From NCBI GenBank assembly GCA_964247055.1, contig OZ176050.1:14756001-14820000 (forward strand): 64,000 nucleotides of DNA, read 5' to 3'. The position numbers and the translations under genes were made by a program. Positions 46,381 to 61,300 of this stretch are shown here, piece after piece. Under the pieces are notes generated by a model. It saw only the letters and a program-made list of their open reading frames with translations. It had not been told where the DNA came from and did no database searches. The DNA comes from Paragordius varius (taxonomy: Eukaryota > Nematomorpha). Numbering within the stretch: position 1 is the stretch's first letter; every line of letters begins with the position of its first letter.

Positions 46381-49300
46381 GTTAGCTTTAGAAACCATTT
46401 TTTATTCTTTTATATAAACTTTTTGAGAACATTAATCATTTTTATTAATTTTTTATGATTTATGTGTTTAGGAGTTACTAATTAAAATTATTTTGGTATA
46501 TAGTTAGTTCATTTATCATTTTTGTTATTTAAGCGTACATTTCACGCATGAAATATCAAACATCTCCTTCAATTTAATTTAATTCTAATAGGAATATTAG
46601 CAAAGGTTGTTTCGTAATTTGAGAAAATTTAGGTAACATATCATTATTTTTTGGATATATTAAAAGGGATTCGTTTTGTAATCTTTGATATTATAATTTT
46701 AAATTTTTAAAATTTATATCATGTTTAGTATAATTTACGTTTTGTCATTCCATATGTGTAGAATTAAGGCTATTAAAATATACAGTAGAGTATGGCATAA
46801 AACATTATCAGTTTATAAAAGAATATCTTAAAAAACAAGCTTAGCTGTGTATACACATATTCATATATCCTTTTTATTTTTTTAAAACACATTTTTTTCT
46901 TCTTTTATGGACTAATATTGTTTTATGCCATACGCTACTGTATGTATAATAATCAATCAAGTTGCTTCTCTACTTTTAAAGAAAGATTTTTGGTGCCTCA
47001 CATGGAGATAAGTTCAAAAATTAATTAAACTAAAATTTGGTTGTCGTTAGATTTTACTAATTTAGTATTCCATAACAAAACACTTGGTTGTTATTACTCT
47101 TAAAAATTTAAAAACTGAACACAAAAGCACTTAAAGTTCACATATGGTCATCAATGTGAAGGAGTATATTTATAAAAACATTTTCCACAATCAACAAAAG
47201 TGAAATTTCTCCCATTTAAATTTCGTATTTATCTGGCAAAGATGTTTAATTTTTTCTCAAGTAAATTTTTTTTTAGGGTATATAAATGTATATTCAAATT
47301 ATCATTAATATATATTTTTTACAATAGCAGGTGGAAATAACAATATAAAATTACATTTCTATTGTTTCTCACCCTTTCTTTACTGGCTTAATATTTATGG
47401 TTACCACTTTTTTTACTATAATAACACCTTTTTCATTTGTTTCACAGATATGAATATTATATTTATTTGTCTTTTATACGACAGAAAAATTACCCCTCTG
47501 AGCCTAAAGCACTTTACATACACTCTTTCTATTTTATCAATTAGATCAAAACTGCATTAATTATTTATTTATATAAATTTACATTTGCATAATTCTCCCC
47601 AACCAATTGCTATTAAGCCACACTGTGTCACTTTTTTTACATTGCACATAAAAGTGTCGCGTTAGCCTAATTATTTACCTGGCTGTGCTGCTGCGCAAGT
47701 TACACACATATAATTTATTCATGTCTTACATTTAAATTAGTCCATCCACCATACATATGCATATATCATGCAAATTTAACCAACAATATTATGAAATTAA
47801 CTTTATGTGATATATGCCATAAAAAAGGGATTACTGACTAATAGCAAGAATTAGATATTATGGCAGAAGAGGATTCTTTGAAACCATTTCCCTCATGGGT
47901 TCGGATTAAAAATGTGGTTAAAGATGGAACGACAGAATTCTTGGGACTTTCACCTGCAAAAGATCCTTGCGCACAATTCAATGAAAGGCGTCTTCGATTA
48001 GTTTCTCGGCGATGTGGATCTCTTAAACCCGGAAATGGTGAATTCGGTACCAGATCAAATGCAACGCGCGGCATCGATACATTAGACTATGGGATTAAAT
48101 CGAACAGTAAAAAAGGTCCGCCCGAACAGATTGAATTGCGTAGCGCCATACTGTCAAAACAACCCACTACTGATATTACTAATATATCTAGTCTCCAAGA
48201 TACATCTAATCTAAATAATCTTTCCAGAGACTTGGTAAACAAAATGAGACGAGAATCTGTTCCTTCGATGGCATGGAATGGCCTGCGCAATTTGGTGTCA
48301 AGGAAGAAAAGATTATCTTCGCGCTGGGAAGACACCTTAGATGCCATGTATAAAGATGTATCGCTCAAATCTCCCCAAGATAAACAGCGATCCGTGTTAT
48401 TTCCAAGAGGCCATCATCCGTCTCACCTTAAAAGAAGTCAAAGTACTCAAATACTTTCAACTTTGGATGATTCGTTTTCATATATTCCTCGTATCGGTTC
48501 TTCTAATCGTTTGGATACCGTTGATGGGAAACAACCCAAACCCTACCTCAAAAACTATCATCCACCACCATTCTATTCTACACGAATTGGGGATCAATCT
48601 TACGCGAGCAAGGATGATGAAGTATTTATTAAATCATTTAATATACAACGACCCAAATTAATTCAACCTATTGCACACAGACGATTAAGCACCTTACCCC
48701 AAATCCAGCCGACGAAAGAGCCCACATTTGGCCAAAAACAAAAATCGCCATTTTCTGTTGTCCCTGTTTTAAAAGAATCAACACCACCAACAAAGAAAAC
48801 ATCCCAAAGAACGACACATCCATTTCAACCGACAACCGATGTGAATAAAAAATCAAATTTTGCAACTCGTCTGCGCCAAAGGTTTGAATCATACCTTCAC
48901 AGAAACAGGGAAGATCCCTCAAACAGACGATATCCCGCAGGTGGGATTCTCATGGATATCATAAATGATCCAGGGTACAGTAATACCTTGTGGAACAATC
49001 CTCAGTGGATCCAAGACATGATTTCTTTAGAAGATTTTAGACCCTTTTTTACTTATTGGATTACTACACTTCAAACCATCATTCTTATACTTGCGCTGTT
49101 TTTGCATGGATTTGGGCCGGTTGGTTTTGGTATGAGACACCGGGAAAAAATATTGTTGAAACCATCGCTGGCTTTAGAAAAAGCAGGATACCTGGAACCA
49201 GAAAATTTTTGGCTCGGTCCTAACCCATTCACTCTTATTCATTTAGGTGCAAAGTATTCACCATGTATGCGACGAGACCCTTTAATATTTTTCGAAATAG

Positions 49301-52300
49301 ATGAACGAATAGCGAGGGAAAGTCAAGGTGCTTGTTGTATTCGCAAAGATGGATCAGGTTGCATTCAAAGTGTTTGGCAGGATTGCCAAGACGATCGCTT
49401 TTTCGCTTGGTCACACGAACAGGGACCTGTTTGTGGACTAGATCCAAATTATTGTGCCAATCCTCTCTCGTCAAACCTTAAACCCTGGTCTCAAGACATT
49501 ACATTTTGGCCCATTTGTAAAACACCTACTTACAGCATTGCTAATACCTCCAATGCAGTAATACAACGGAATGGTGGTGAAAGATATTCACGTTACAGTG
49601 TGTTGCCTTCACATCTTACGTGTGAGGTGATTGGAAGACCTTGTTGCATTGGGATTCGTGGCGCATGTATTATAACAACCCAGGAATATTGTACTTTTGT
49701 TAAAGGATCCTTCCACGCTAAAGCTAATTTATGTAGTCAGGTGGATTGCTTGGCTGATGTGTGTGGCATGCTTCCTTTCACTACATTTTCTTTTCGTGCA
49801 TCCAAATCGTTGTCGATCAATACAGATCCACAAGTATCAAACTCTAATCAAAATTATGCAACGAAAAAAGCCATTAAAATCCCCGATCAAATATATCGGC
49901 TCTGGATCTCACTGTTCCTGCAAGCTGGGATCGTTCAACTTATAGTTACTGTTTCATTCCAAATTGTGGTCATGAGAGATTTAGAAAAATTGGCCGGTCC
50001 CGTCCGTACAGGTGTCCTTTATTTTGTGAGCGGGGTGGGAGGTAACTTGGCGAGCGCAATATTTTCCCCTGACAGAGCGGATGTTGGTCCTTCGGGTGCT
50101 CAACTTGGAATCCTGGCTTGTTTAGTGGTTGAACTCATTCAGACTTGGCAAATCCTTCAGAGTCCTTGGACAGCTTTGGGAAAACTTGCCAGTATTTATG
50201 CCATTCTTTTTCTGCTAGGCCTTCTGCCTTGGATCGATAATTATGCCCATGTGTTTGGTTTTGTGTTTGGTGGTCTTACCTCTTTCTGTATTATGCCTTA
50301 CCTGACATTTGGGCGTTGGGATCGACGTAGAAAACTCGTGACACTTGTCGTGTCAGCTATCACGCTTGTCATCCTGTATACAATCCTTCTCGTTTTATTT
50401 TACGTGTTCCCCAACACTTCATATCGCTGTGAATGGTGCAAATACCTGGATTGCATTCCACTCCAACACAGATTTTGCAATAATCACGAAATCTTGATAA
50501 ATCCTTAAGAACTGCTCTCAATTCAAAACTAATCTTTACACATTATTCTCAGTTATATATATCATAGTATTTTATGTGATCGATTGTGATGTATTAATCC
50601 ATAATATACTTACAAAAATTTAAAAATAAATGACAAAAATGCCATATCTCTGATGTACTCTTTTTTTTCCTTTTGTCATTGATTCTTGTGTCGAAATAAA
50701 TAAAAAAAGTTTTTTTTAGTTATCACTGGTTAACATCTATTAAATCAACTCTTTTTCTTTCCATGTGAAAATGGCTTAAAGCGAAATATTGTTTCAATGT
50801 TATACAATGTTTTTTGTTTCACTTTTATGGGAATTTTTCGTTCTAATGTATTCCTATGTTTACTTAGTTTAGTCATCAAATAGTAAAAAATTGACTGTCA
50901 TATCTGAAAAATCATGCAGAAAGTTTATAAACTTTAAATATACCGGTACTGTAAATATTAAATTTCGTGAGACAAATTTGTCGTAATATACCAAAGAACA
51001 AATTTCTACTACAAGTTCATTTAAAAAAAATAAGAAATTATTTAAGTTGTAATGTGATAGTCTTTTCCGTTCTTTTGAGAAAATAATAGTGCAAGAATAT
51101 TTATTATATGAAATAATGTTTATATACTAAAATAAAGTGGAATGACCTCTAGCCAGTATTTTATTTTTTCACATATGCATATGTAATAATCTTATTATTT
51201 TTTTAGATATAGAGCAGGAATACGTGCAAAAATATGAAGACTCCAAAATCCAAAATTTTTCAGTTCTCATCAGTGATCCTGTCTCTCACAGCATAATCGT
51301 TGGGGCAAAGTATATATAAAATCAATATTTTATTTTTATATAAAATGGAATATTAATAAATTTCCTATTAATTATTCTAGAAAATATAATTATACAACTG
51401 GTTGAATTTATATATATTTTAATAATATTAAAATTAAGTTAATATATACCATTTACAATTCGAATTCACCCTTGAACAATTCAAATTCACCATAAATAAA
51501 TTATGTGTTTTCGGGCAGCTAATATAACTCATCATTAATATGAAATATATTTTTACGATAGTTTATTATTTTTCCAGCATTATAATTACTTTTTTTATAT
51601 TTTAATAAATAAAGGAAATTTTTAATTTTAAAATACACATAATTTGATTTAGGGTGAATTTGAACTGTAAATGGTGTATATAAAAAATCCATAACTCCCT
51701 ATAATATATGTTACAGAGATCACCTGATTCGCTTAAACAATGATGATTTAAGCGAAATTGAAAGAGTCCAAGTCCCTGCACAAGCAAGCACTCTACGTAA
51801 ATGTTTGGAAAAGGCTGTCACTCCATTCGAAAAGGCAAATTTTTGCTTTATATATCGCTTGATATTTTTAAAATTTGATATCGTTTAATTAACATTGTAT
51901 CTAACCTTTTTTTTCCATTTGAGATATTTTAAAATGCTCGTTAATTATTGCGCAACATATAATACAAATTTATTTCCATTGTAATAAAATAGGAGGAATG
52001 CGCAAACTATGTTCGGATCATCCATAGCTTTCAAAACAAACTTTTTATTTGTGGAACAAACGCTTTGGATCCAGTTTGCAGTTGGCATCAGGTTTTTTTA
52101 TATATAAAAAATCTCATAAATTATATATTCAACTTTTTAGAATTTATCTGTATCTAAGAAAAGTAGCATACGATTCAGTATATGTAGATTCTTATTTTTT
52201 GTTCCATAATACCAAAATTAAGCTGTCTGTTTATCTAAAAACATGGCCATATCTTTTAAATGAGGAATCGAAATCCTGCCATTTTATGCAAATTCTAAAG

Positions 52301-55300
52301 TGTATATAAAAAATTCTAATCTAAAACTATAAAAACAGTTTTAACCCCAATGATATAATTTATGATATTCTCTTTTAGACGAATAATTTACGGAACGTGA
52401 TGGAAAGTATGGATGGGAAAGGGCGTTCCCCTTATGCATCCTACATCCCACATGCTAGCACGATCGATCAGCTGACCGGAAACTTTTATGTCGGCACCTG
52501 GCTGGATTATAGTGGGCAAGAGGGCGTATTTTACCGCAGTCTTGGTCCTGATCCTTTCATACGGACTTTGCCTCAAAGTGATGATTGGTTAAAAGGTTTT
52601 TTGATATTTAATTTTAAATTATGAAGTTAAAACTTTAAAAACACTCAAAGACAAATATTATGCAAATTTTGAATTGTTTAAATGATTGTGTAGTAAAAAT
52701 TGAAATTATACGGATAAAACGTAAAAATAGAAAGACAAATATTTGCCAATCATAAAATCTTAATTTTTAAATATAAATTATATAAACAACTGTAAAGTAT
52801 TAAAAAAAGATGTATACTGTTAACGCAATCAATAGTCAAATAATTTATATGGGAAAAATAAAGGTTTAAAAAGTATGATTGTCTTTTGAAAAAAAAATAT
52901 TTATCTTATATTTTTACTTTTTGTCCGTATAATTTTAATTTTTGTATTAACTATTTACATCTTACCTATTTTGCAACCACGATGATGAGTTATATGCATA
53001 AATAATGGTATTAAAAGTGCTATCTTTTAAAAAATTGTATTTTAGTGAAAGTGTTGTGTGTTAAATTTTAATTTACTCTATAAAGATAAAAACAGATAAT
53101 TTTTATTTATGCATAAGGACAGCCATACTTTTTTAACCATATTGTTTAAACATACCTTATCGTTTTTAGGTTGCGAAAAAGATAAATTGGTATTAAAACA
53201 CCCAATTATATTTTTTTAATCATACGTTGAATTAAAAAAATAATTGTCTTTAATATTTTATGTTTTGTCCGTGTGGTTTCAACTTTTACTGTAATACATT
53301 TTTTTCATTAATGTTAAAATTGAAGTAAACTCGATATTGCATAATATGGGTAAAATATATATATATAAAATATCTTATGGTTTTTTATTTTGGTTTAGAG
53401 CCTGAATTCGTTGCAATGTTTGACATTGGACAATACATTTATGCCTTTTTCCGCGAGGTCGGGAAGGAAGATCCTGTCAATAATCAAGTAAATATTTTTT
53501 CAAAAGTTAGATTAGTTGTTTTATGAGTAGACAATAAAGTATTAGCGACTTTTATAAATAAATCATATTTAATATATATTAGCATTGTATTTTGACAAAA
53601 CCTCAATTTACAGAATAAAAGTTATATAGTCAAAGCTTAAAAACAAAAAGCCAAATATTTTTATCAAAAAAGTTAACCACGCTTTTTGATACCTTGATTT
53701 TTCCTATATATGAATTTATCTTTAAGTTTTTAAGTTTTATCTGTATAATATCAATTTTTACACCATATGTTTCTTTTTTTATTAGTTTTTTTAAAAAAAT
53801 TTTTTTTGATTAATTTAGAGTGTATATGTGAAAGACTAATTTATAAAAGAATCATAGCTAATACAGTAAATTAGTTCTATATTAATATAATTATTATTTC
53901 ACAGATCTTTTTAGTTTTCCTTAAATTCTACACTAAAGTATACAATAAAAATTGAAATTATACGGACAAATCATAAAAATATAAAGGCACAAATTATTCT
54001 TAAAAAGACTTTTTATATATAAATTATGGTATATTTTTGCAAAGTTAAAAGCAGAGTAGTATATTGATAACTCAATCCATTGTATATATTATATTTGTAT
54101 TAGAATAGTTTATACAAAAAACACGGTCTAAAAAAGAATGAATGTCTTTTTTTGAAGAAATATTTATTAAATTCTTACGTGTGTCCGTATAATTTGAAAT
54201 ATTTCTGTAATTTTTATTATACTTTTTAACTTTAGATGACATATTCAAGAGTAGCCCGGATCTGTAAAAACGATTGTGGAGGAACTCTTTTGTATGATAA
54301 TATTTGGGTCACTTTCCGTAAGGCTCGCATTCTTTGTTCCACATCTATTGACTCACCAACATTTACCATGATGGACAAGAAAAGAGAAATGACTGTTCTA
54401 GAAAAAACTTTCTCTGCAAATACAGCAGGGATCTCTAAAGAAAATGTAAATTCAAATTATGTCGGAGGATTAAAATCAGAATCAAAATTAGAAGAACAAC
54501 CTAAAATATCTTACACCTTAAATGAATTGATTGATATTCATTGGGATGCGAATGAAAACGCTTTCATAGCTTTATTCCAGGATTCTATGTAATAAATAAG
54601 TCATATCATACAAAGCTAAATTTTACATATGTTTTAGCGTAAAATTTTATATTCCAAACTAATTATAGTGTAATTAGACATATAAAATGAGAAAAACTAT
54701 GAATTTAAAAGTTGATTTATTTTGAAAAAAAGCCGTTGACAATAAATTTTCCGACATAAATCAGTTAAGACTTTTTTAATTGGTTAATAATAAGCTTTTT
54801 ATATTTTTGATATACCATTCAGTTCAAATTCACCCTTGAACAATTCAAATTCACCCTAAAAATAAATTATGTGTCCTCGAATTAATATAACTAATTATTA
54901 TTAGATATATAATATATCTTTATGGCATAGTTTATTATTTTTTTAGCATTTTAATCTAAATCAAAATTTGATAAAATATAAAAATATAGGTAATATTTAT
55001 AAAAACACATATAATTTATTTGAGGTGAATTTAAATTGTTAATGGTATAGTTTCATTTAACAACCCCTATTATTATACAAAAACTAAGAATGTAATATAG
55101 TCTGTCCCTTTTTTCATATCTTTACAAAAAAATATACTTTTTTAAACTCCTTATATGTAATTTTCATTGTTTTGCTATATAGTACATCGTTAACCGGGAT
55201 TTGTACATATTCCTTGACGAGTATAGAAAAAGTTTTTGAAGGCCCCTACACTTACTATGTCCCATTGAATGGCTTGGGACAATCTACAGATTATTCCTTG

Positions 55301-58300
55301 TATAATCAACAATTACTACATGAAGATGTTAGCTCTAATGGTTATTGGGTTCCTAAAACAAATCCTTATGCCGGCGGCACTTTGTGTCAGACTCGTGAGC
55401 GCGCTTTCAATGACACGATCGAGTTGGAGCGGCTTGTAAGTCAAGCCAGTTACTTTCAAACCATGAAATTGGTTGTAAAACCCGAAAAAATTCTGATTAA
55501 TCCACATCATCTCTTGCATAATAAGTAGGCGTAAAAACTGTTTTTATGAACTAAATATTGGAAATATTTATATTTGATTGCATTAATATATGCACACATT
55601 TTTGTGTTTACAGTAAAGGAGAAATTTATAAAGATAAAACATAAAAAGTAAAAGACATGTTTTTTTCATCAAACATAAACCATATTTTTTAAACCTTTAT
55701 TTTTTTATATTATAAATTATCGTTTGGTTGCCAAATAACGAAAAATAATTTATATTGGTATAAATTTATATTACAATCGTAGTTACATGTAGAAAATAAT
55801 GGATTGAAAAAATATCCTTTTCTTTATGAAATATTTTCTACTTTATATATTTTGCTTTAATAATAGATTTTACTGTATATTTTAAGCCGAAAATATATAA
55901 ACTTTTTAATTCCCCAACGAATAAATAATTATTGTTTGTTTTAAGTAAATTTGACCAAACATATTTATCTTACAGTTTTGTGATTGTTTTATTTTTAGAT
56001 TCAATCACATGATTGTACACCCAATTAAAGTTGTGCCAAATACTAAAACGCCCGAATCAAAAATTAAACATAAAGCTGAAACAAAAATGTCCACAAAATC
56101 TTTTTCATTCCTGATTTACCTTTCTAGTCCTTCCACAAACGGCATTTATAAATTTTTATATCAACCAAATCTCAATAATGAACCAAAGAGTCGTTTAAAA
56201 TCTCATGATAATCGTGAGGAAATTTGTCTTTTGGAAGTTTTACCATTAACAAACAATAATATGGTGACAGTCACAGAAAGAAGGAAAAAACGCGGATATT
56301 TTAATTCCAACAAAATAGATTTGCTTTCAATGTCATCTGGCTGGGAATTGCCACAAATTAAAATTAATAAACTCATTGGAAGCAAAGATCAGGTATTGAA
56401 ACCTATTAATTAATTTATATTTTAATTTTTTGATTATTTTTAAGTTTAAGTATAAAACCAATATAATCCATAAATATGGGTTAGATTGCTTTTTTTGAAA
56501 ATTATAAAATTAATCTTAATGAAATTAATATATGATATGGTATATACAGTGTACTTTTTCAAAAATGGACTTTATATAACACTTTATCCATAAAAGTGTT
56601 TATATCTTGCTATAGACAGTAAAATTTGATATTATACGGACAAATCGTAAAAATATAAAAGCAAAAATGATTTTTTTAAAGACAACCATACTTTTTTGAA
56701 CCTTAATTTTTCCTGTAAAAATCATCTAATTACAATCGTAAAATACATAATTGATTGTGTTACCAATTTACATTCTATATTATACTTTGTAGTTTAAAAC
56801 GAGTTATTTTAAAAAAAATCAAAATTTGAAAAGTATCGCTGTCGAAAAAAATTGTCAATATATTTTTACGTTTTGTCCGTATAATTTCAATTTTTGCTGT
56901 ATTTTCAAACATATTTTCCTTTGTAGAAATATCTATACGTTCTAACTGATACTGCCGTTTTGAAACTGAACCTTGCCAAATGTCATTTGTATTCGGGCTC
57001 CAAAGCGTTGTGTTTAGGGTCGAATGACCCTCTTTGTGGTTGGGATAAACTCTTGAATGAATGTCGCCCTACACTTGCGACTTCACCATCGTCTTTCAAT
57101 GGTGACAAAAGCGGACATAATTTAGTCGGAGAATATCATTATTGGAAACCAGCGCCTGTCAGTTGTCCGGCACAACAATCAAATTTACCCTTAAATTCAA
57201 AAGCAACGTTTGAAAGCAAAAACCTCCCTAAACTGAATTGGAAAACGGCGTTGAATCAAATAAACCATGCTTTTTTGAATGGTAACCATATTTTTTAAAA
57301 TTTCTCTTTTTAAATCGGATAAATATATTATCACTTTTGCCACTCTGCAACCTTAGATAATTCATTTTTATAAAGATTCATGTTTTTGGATTTTGGTGAA
57401 AATCAAAGTTAGCAACACTTTTTCGGGGAGCTTTAAATTCAAAAATAATGTTGCTTTTTATTCAAATATATTATTCAACTTATATTGATAGGGATTTTCG
57501 TCTTATTCATCTTTATTTGAAAGATAGAATAAACCATTTTAAACCTTATAAAACCAATTTTTTCGGAGTCCAAACAGAATAATTTAAAAATAGTACTCAG
57601 ATGGCCGGATGTCAAACCATTATAATTTGTATTAAAAATGATAAAATTAGGCTCATATGAATCAAATGCCGAAAACGTAAATTGGTCCGAATGGAAAAAA
57701 TGTCAATTGCTTAATCCAACAACAGCATGCCTTTGTCGCAAATCGGATTGTCCTTACTTAACTTCGCCTTTTGAAGAAGAAGAACATATTGACAATTGTC
57801 AAAATTTTGAACCTGAAATACAAGTCACCAATTGTACAAGTATAAAAAAATTGCATAAATAACCCCAAAAATGTTATAAATATATAAATTACAGTAAAAA
57901 TTAGGATTATAAGGTGAAAAAATTAGAAGGAAGAATAAAGGTTAGGAACCATATTTTTAAAATTTTGAAAACTGGGAAATAGAAAATTGGGTGTTTCTTA
58001 TTAATTATTATACATCTGTGCCTTTTTAAATATCCAAAACTATAGGTTAGTTAAAGGTATATTAAATATGGAGTTTTTCCATCGATTTTTATGATTTTAA
58101 TTTTATTTTTAGCCATATTTTAGTTTACAACAGAAGTGCTCAGTACAAAAAAATGACTTGTTTATAAACAAAATATTTTTTGGAAATTATGGAGTTTTTT
58201 ATTTTTATAACAATTTTGTGAATTTTTCACTGACCGTTACATAAATTTGCCGATATTTGTAAGGGAATTAATCAAGCATCGTTGACTAACTGACACCCGG

Positions 58301-61300
58301 AATACTACTACATCTTTAATTCCCAAAGAAATTTGAAAATCAGCAATCCATTAATTCACATAAGTCATAAGAGAATAGCTAGTTTTATGGTTGATCTTAA
58401 CATAATAATCAACAATATGATCTTTCTTTCTTAATTCATTGGTATTGATCACCTTTATTCACCCTGATTACCATTATTAAGGCAACTTTGTTAATTCTCA
58501 TTCTATCATCTGCAAACATTTCTTTCTGATATGCGCTCTCTTTACCCTAATTAAAACATTAGCCAATCTAGCTAATGTGTGAAAGATGAATTTTCAGTTG
58601 CTACGATTGATGCTATCTATATTAAAAATCTTCTTGTAAAACAAACTGAGAATAGGTTTAAAGAAAAGTCAGAAGATTTTGGTTGGTTTATTTCCTCTCA
58701 TGCTGGCGCGGTCGATAGGATAAATAATTGCAAATTGGAAATTTATCAAGTATATCACTCACTGAGTAACTGACCCCCGGAAAACACTTTAAATCTCCAG
58801 ATGGTACCTTATTCTCTAATATGCAACAATGTCCAAAAAAATCAGAAAATCATGTAGTTATTACAATCCATTATCATAAGAAAAAAAGTAAATTATCAAA
58901 GCAACTTTGAAAATCCTAATCCTATTCACCGCGCCATCATGAAAGGAAACAAACCAACTAAGATACACTCGGCCTCTTTAACAAGAAAAGTGTTTTAGTT
59001 TTTTTACAAGATCAAGCAAGACCTTTAGAGTATATTTATATTATCATATTTGCGGCAACTGAAATTTCTTCTTTCACATTAGCCAAATTAGCTAATGTTC
59101 TCAGTGCATTTTTTGTGTCAGAATTTTTGATTATTTTAGTTTTCCAGGAGGGTTGGCTGTGTTATTTCTAGCAACATGTGATTTGTCATAACATAGGCCT
59201 GAACACCTGATCATAGTTCCATGAAGGAACCTTTCAAACATGCATAAAACGAGCACAGATAGATGGAAAGAAATGTATCAGGATGATATGTTGAGGGTAA
59301 TCAAAGTTTGCTCTGAGAGATAAGAAAGAAAGACTATGTTATTGATTATTATGCCAAGATCAACAACTATTCCCTCATTCTTTATGACAAAATTATTGGA
59401 TCGCTGGAATTACTCACTATATATAATACACTTCTAATTTGTCGTTACTTATAGTTGCAGTAGTGAGAGGTGTAGCATAATCTGGAATAAGTTGGACAGC
59501 TTGATTGATGAAAAAAGCTCATCTCTTGGATAGATTGAAATCTTGATAAGTTTGAGTAAAACCCAAGGTCATAGAACATTTAGACTGTTGAGAAGTGGTA
59601 TCACATGAGCTTTTCAGGCTCTGGTTAAGTGGTTTGTTAAGGAGCCTACATGTGCAGAGCCAAATTTGGATTTCATATCATATTTTGTTAATACAACAAA
59701 GTAAAAATCGTTTCATAAGATTAAGTTTAATGAAAACTTTATCAAGATTGGTGTGTTTAGACTCAAGATATATAAAACCAATCCCTAGCATATCTTATTT
59801 AGTAGAGAAATGGAATGAATAGCTGCTAATGAGTTGATATAAGAGATTAAACTTGCAATTACCTATGTGGATCTTATCAAGTTTATTGATATGTGAAGAG
59901 TTAAGATTATATAAATGGTGAAAAGCCAAAATAAGTTGTGGAGGGTGACGCCTTTATATAAACACTATTAATTATAAAATACTAAAATACAAAACATTTA
60001 AAATATATATGAAAATTTGTCGACATTCAAATTGGAAATTAATCAAGCATCACTGATTAACTGACACTTCTAATGCTAATACATCTTTCATTCCCATCAG
60101 CCGCACAAAATATCTCAAAGTGGCGTAGGCAGCTCGTGGGCTACGTGGTGGACACCCTTCTTGTTTTATATAATTATATAACGGAATTTAGCTATTTTGT
60201 CCTTACATTTTTTTATTTCGCCTAGTTAATGGAGGCTGGTCTAAATGGACAGTTTGGAGTGAATGCCAAAGCCCCACAGGAAAGAAATGTGACCCAAAAT
60301 CCTCGCGAATTCGAACCAGAACATGTAATAATCCGATTCCAGCTTTTGGTGGCCGAAATTGTCAGGGAAGAAAGCGAGAAATTCAATTATGCCCATATGC
60401 AAGAGATTGTACAGAAGAAAAAGGTTTAAAATGATTTTTAAAAGAGCTAATTGATTGTGAAATAGGTTGAGCATATAGATGTTTATATATATATATATAT
60501 ATATATAATAAAAATAACTACAAAGTATAATATAGAAATGTAAATTGGTACAATCAATTATGTATTTTACGATTTGCATTTAAAATGTTTTTAGGATAAA
60601 TCAAGGTTTAAAAAAGTATAATTGTCTTTTAAAAAAAATTTGTGTCTTTATATTTTTACGTTTTGTCCGTATAATTTTAATTTTTGTATACCATCATTGA
60701 ATTATTTTATGAATTATTCGTGGGTGGTATGTTAAAACGTTTCTCAAAAAATGTCTATCAATTAATTTTAGCAAGCAGTTATAATAAATTTATGCCCACA
60801 AATACCAATACTTACCCACAAAAGGCTAGCTATTTATTTTAAGTTATATATATATTTTTATTTATGTTTGTACAAGTACAAATAAGTTAAAATGGAAAAA
60901 AGTTTATATTTAAATTTTATGCTTGATTTTTTTTTCATTTGTTTGCAGTGGACAGTGGAACCGAGTTAATGCATTGGTCGCAATGGACAAACTGGGGGCC
61001 CTCTTGTCATTCCAATCAATCGAAACATTTTTCAAATAATGAAACTGCGACAACAGAAATATCATTTCAAACCCGTTCTCGCCAATGTTTAAATCGAAAT
61101 GATAAAGATTTGAAACATTATTGTGTTGGTTCACCGCTTGATATACGATTTTGTGATACAACTAATGGACGTGATATGTTGACTACAAGTATATATACAC
61201 CAATTTAATTAATATGATAAGATTTAATTGTTTTGTGCAAATGCGATTTAAAAGGGATTTTTTTTAAAGTTAACTAATATATCCCATTTAATTAGATATT

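Noticed and set aside
48087-49474. ORFs antisense to or shifted against iRhom
   Set aside because: Shadows of the iRhom frame with no independent support.
50807-50872. Hydrophobic 21-codon ORF (MFFVSLLWEFFVLM...) as a semaphorin signal-peptide exon
   Set aside because: None of its possible GT donors gives the phase needed by exon 2 (one leftover base), and it ends in a stop; the 46245 exon fits better.
58265-60095. Direct repeats as long terminal repeats of a retroelement
   Set aside because: Only ~60 bases, no primer-binding site, polypurine tract or coding remains seen.
60110-60150. GC-rich tract possibly tRNA-like
   Set aside because: No cloverleaf or A/B box pair could be made from the sequence.
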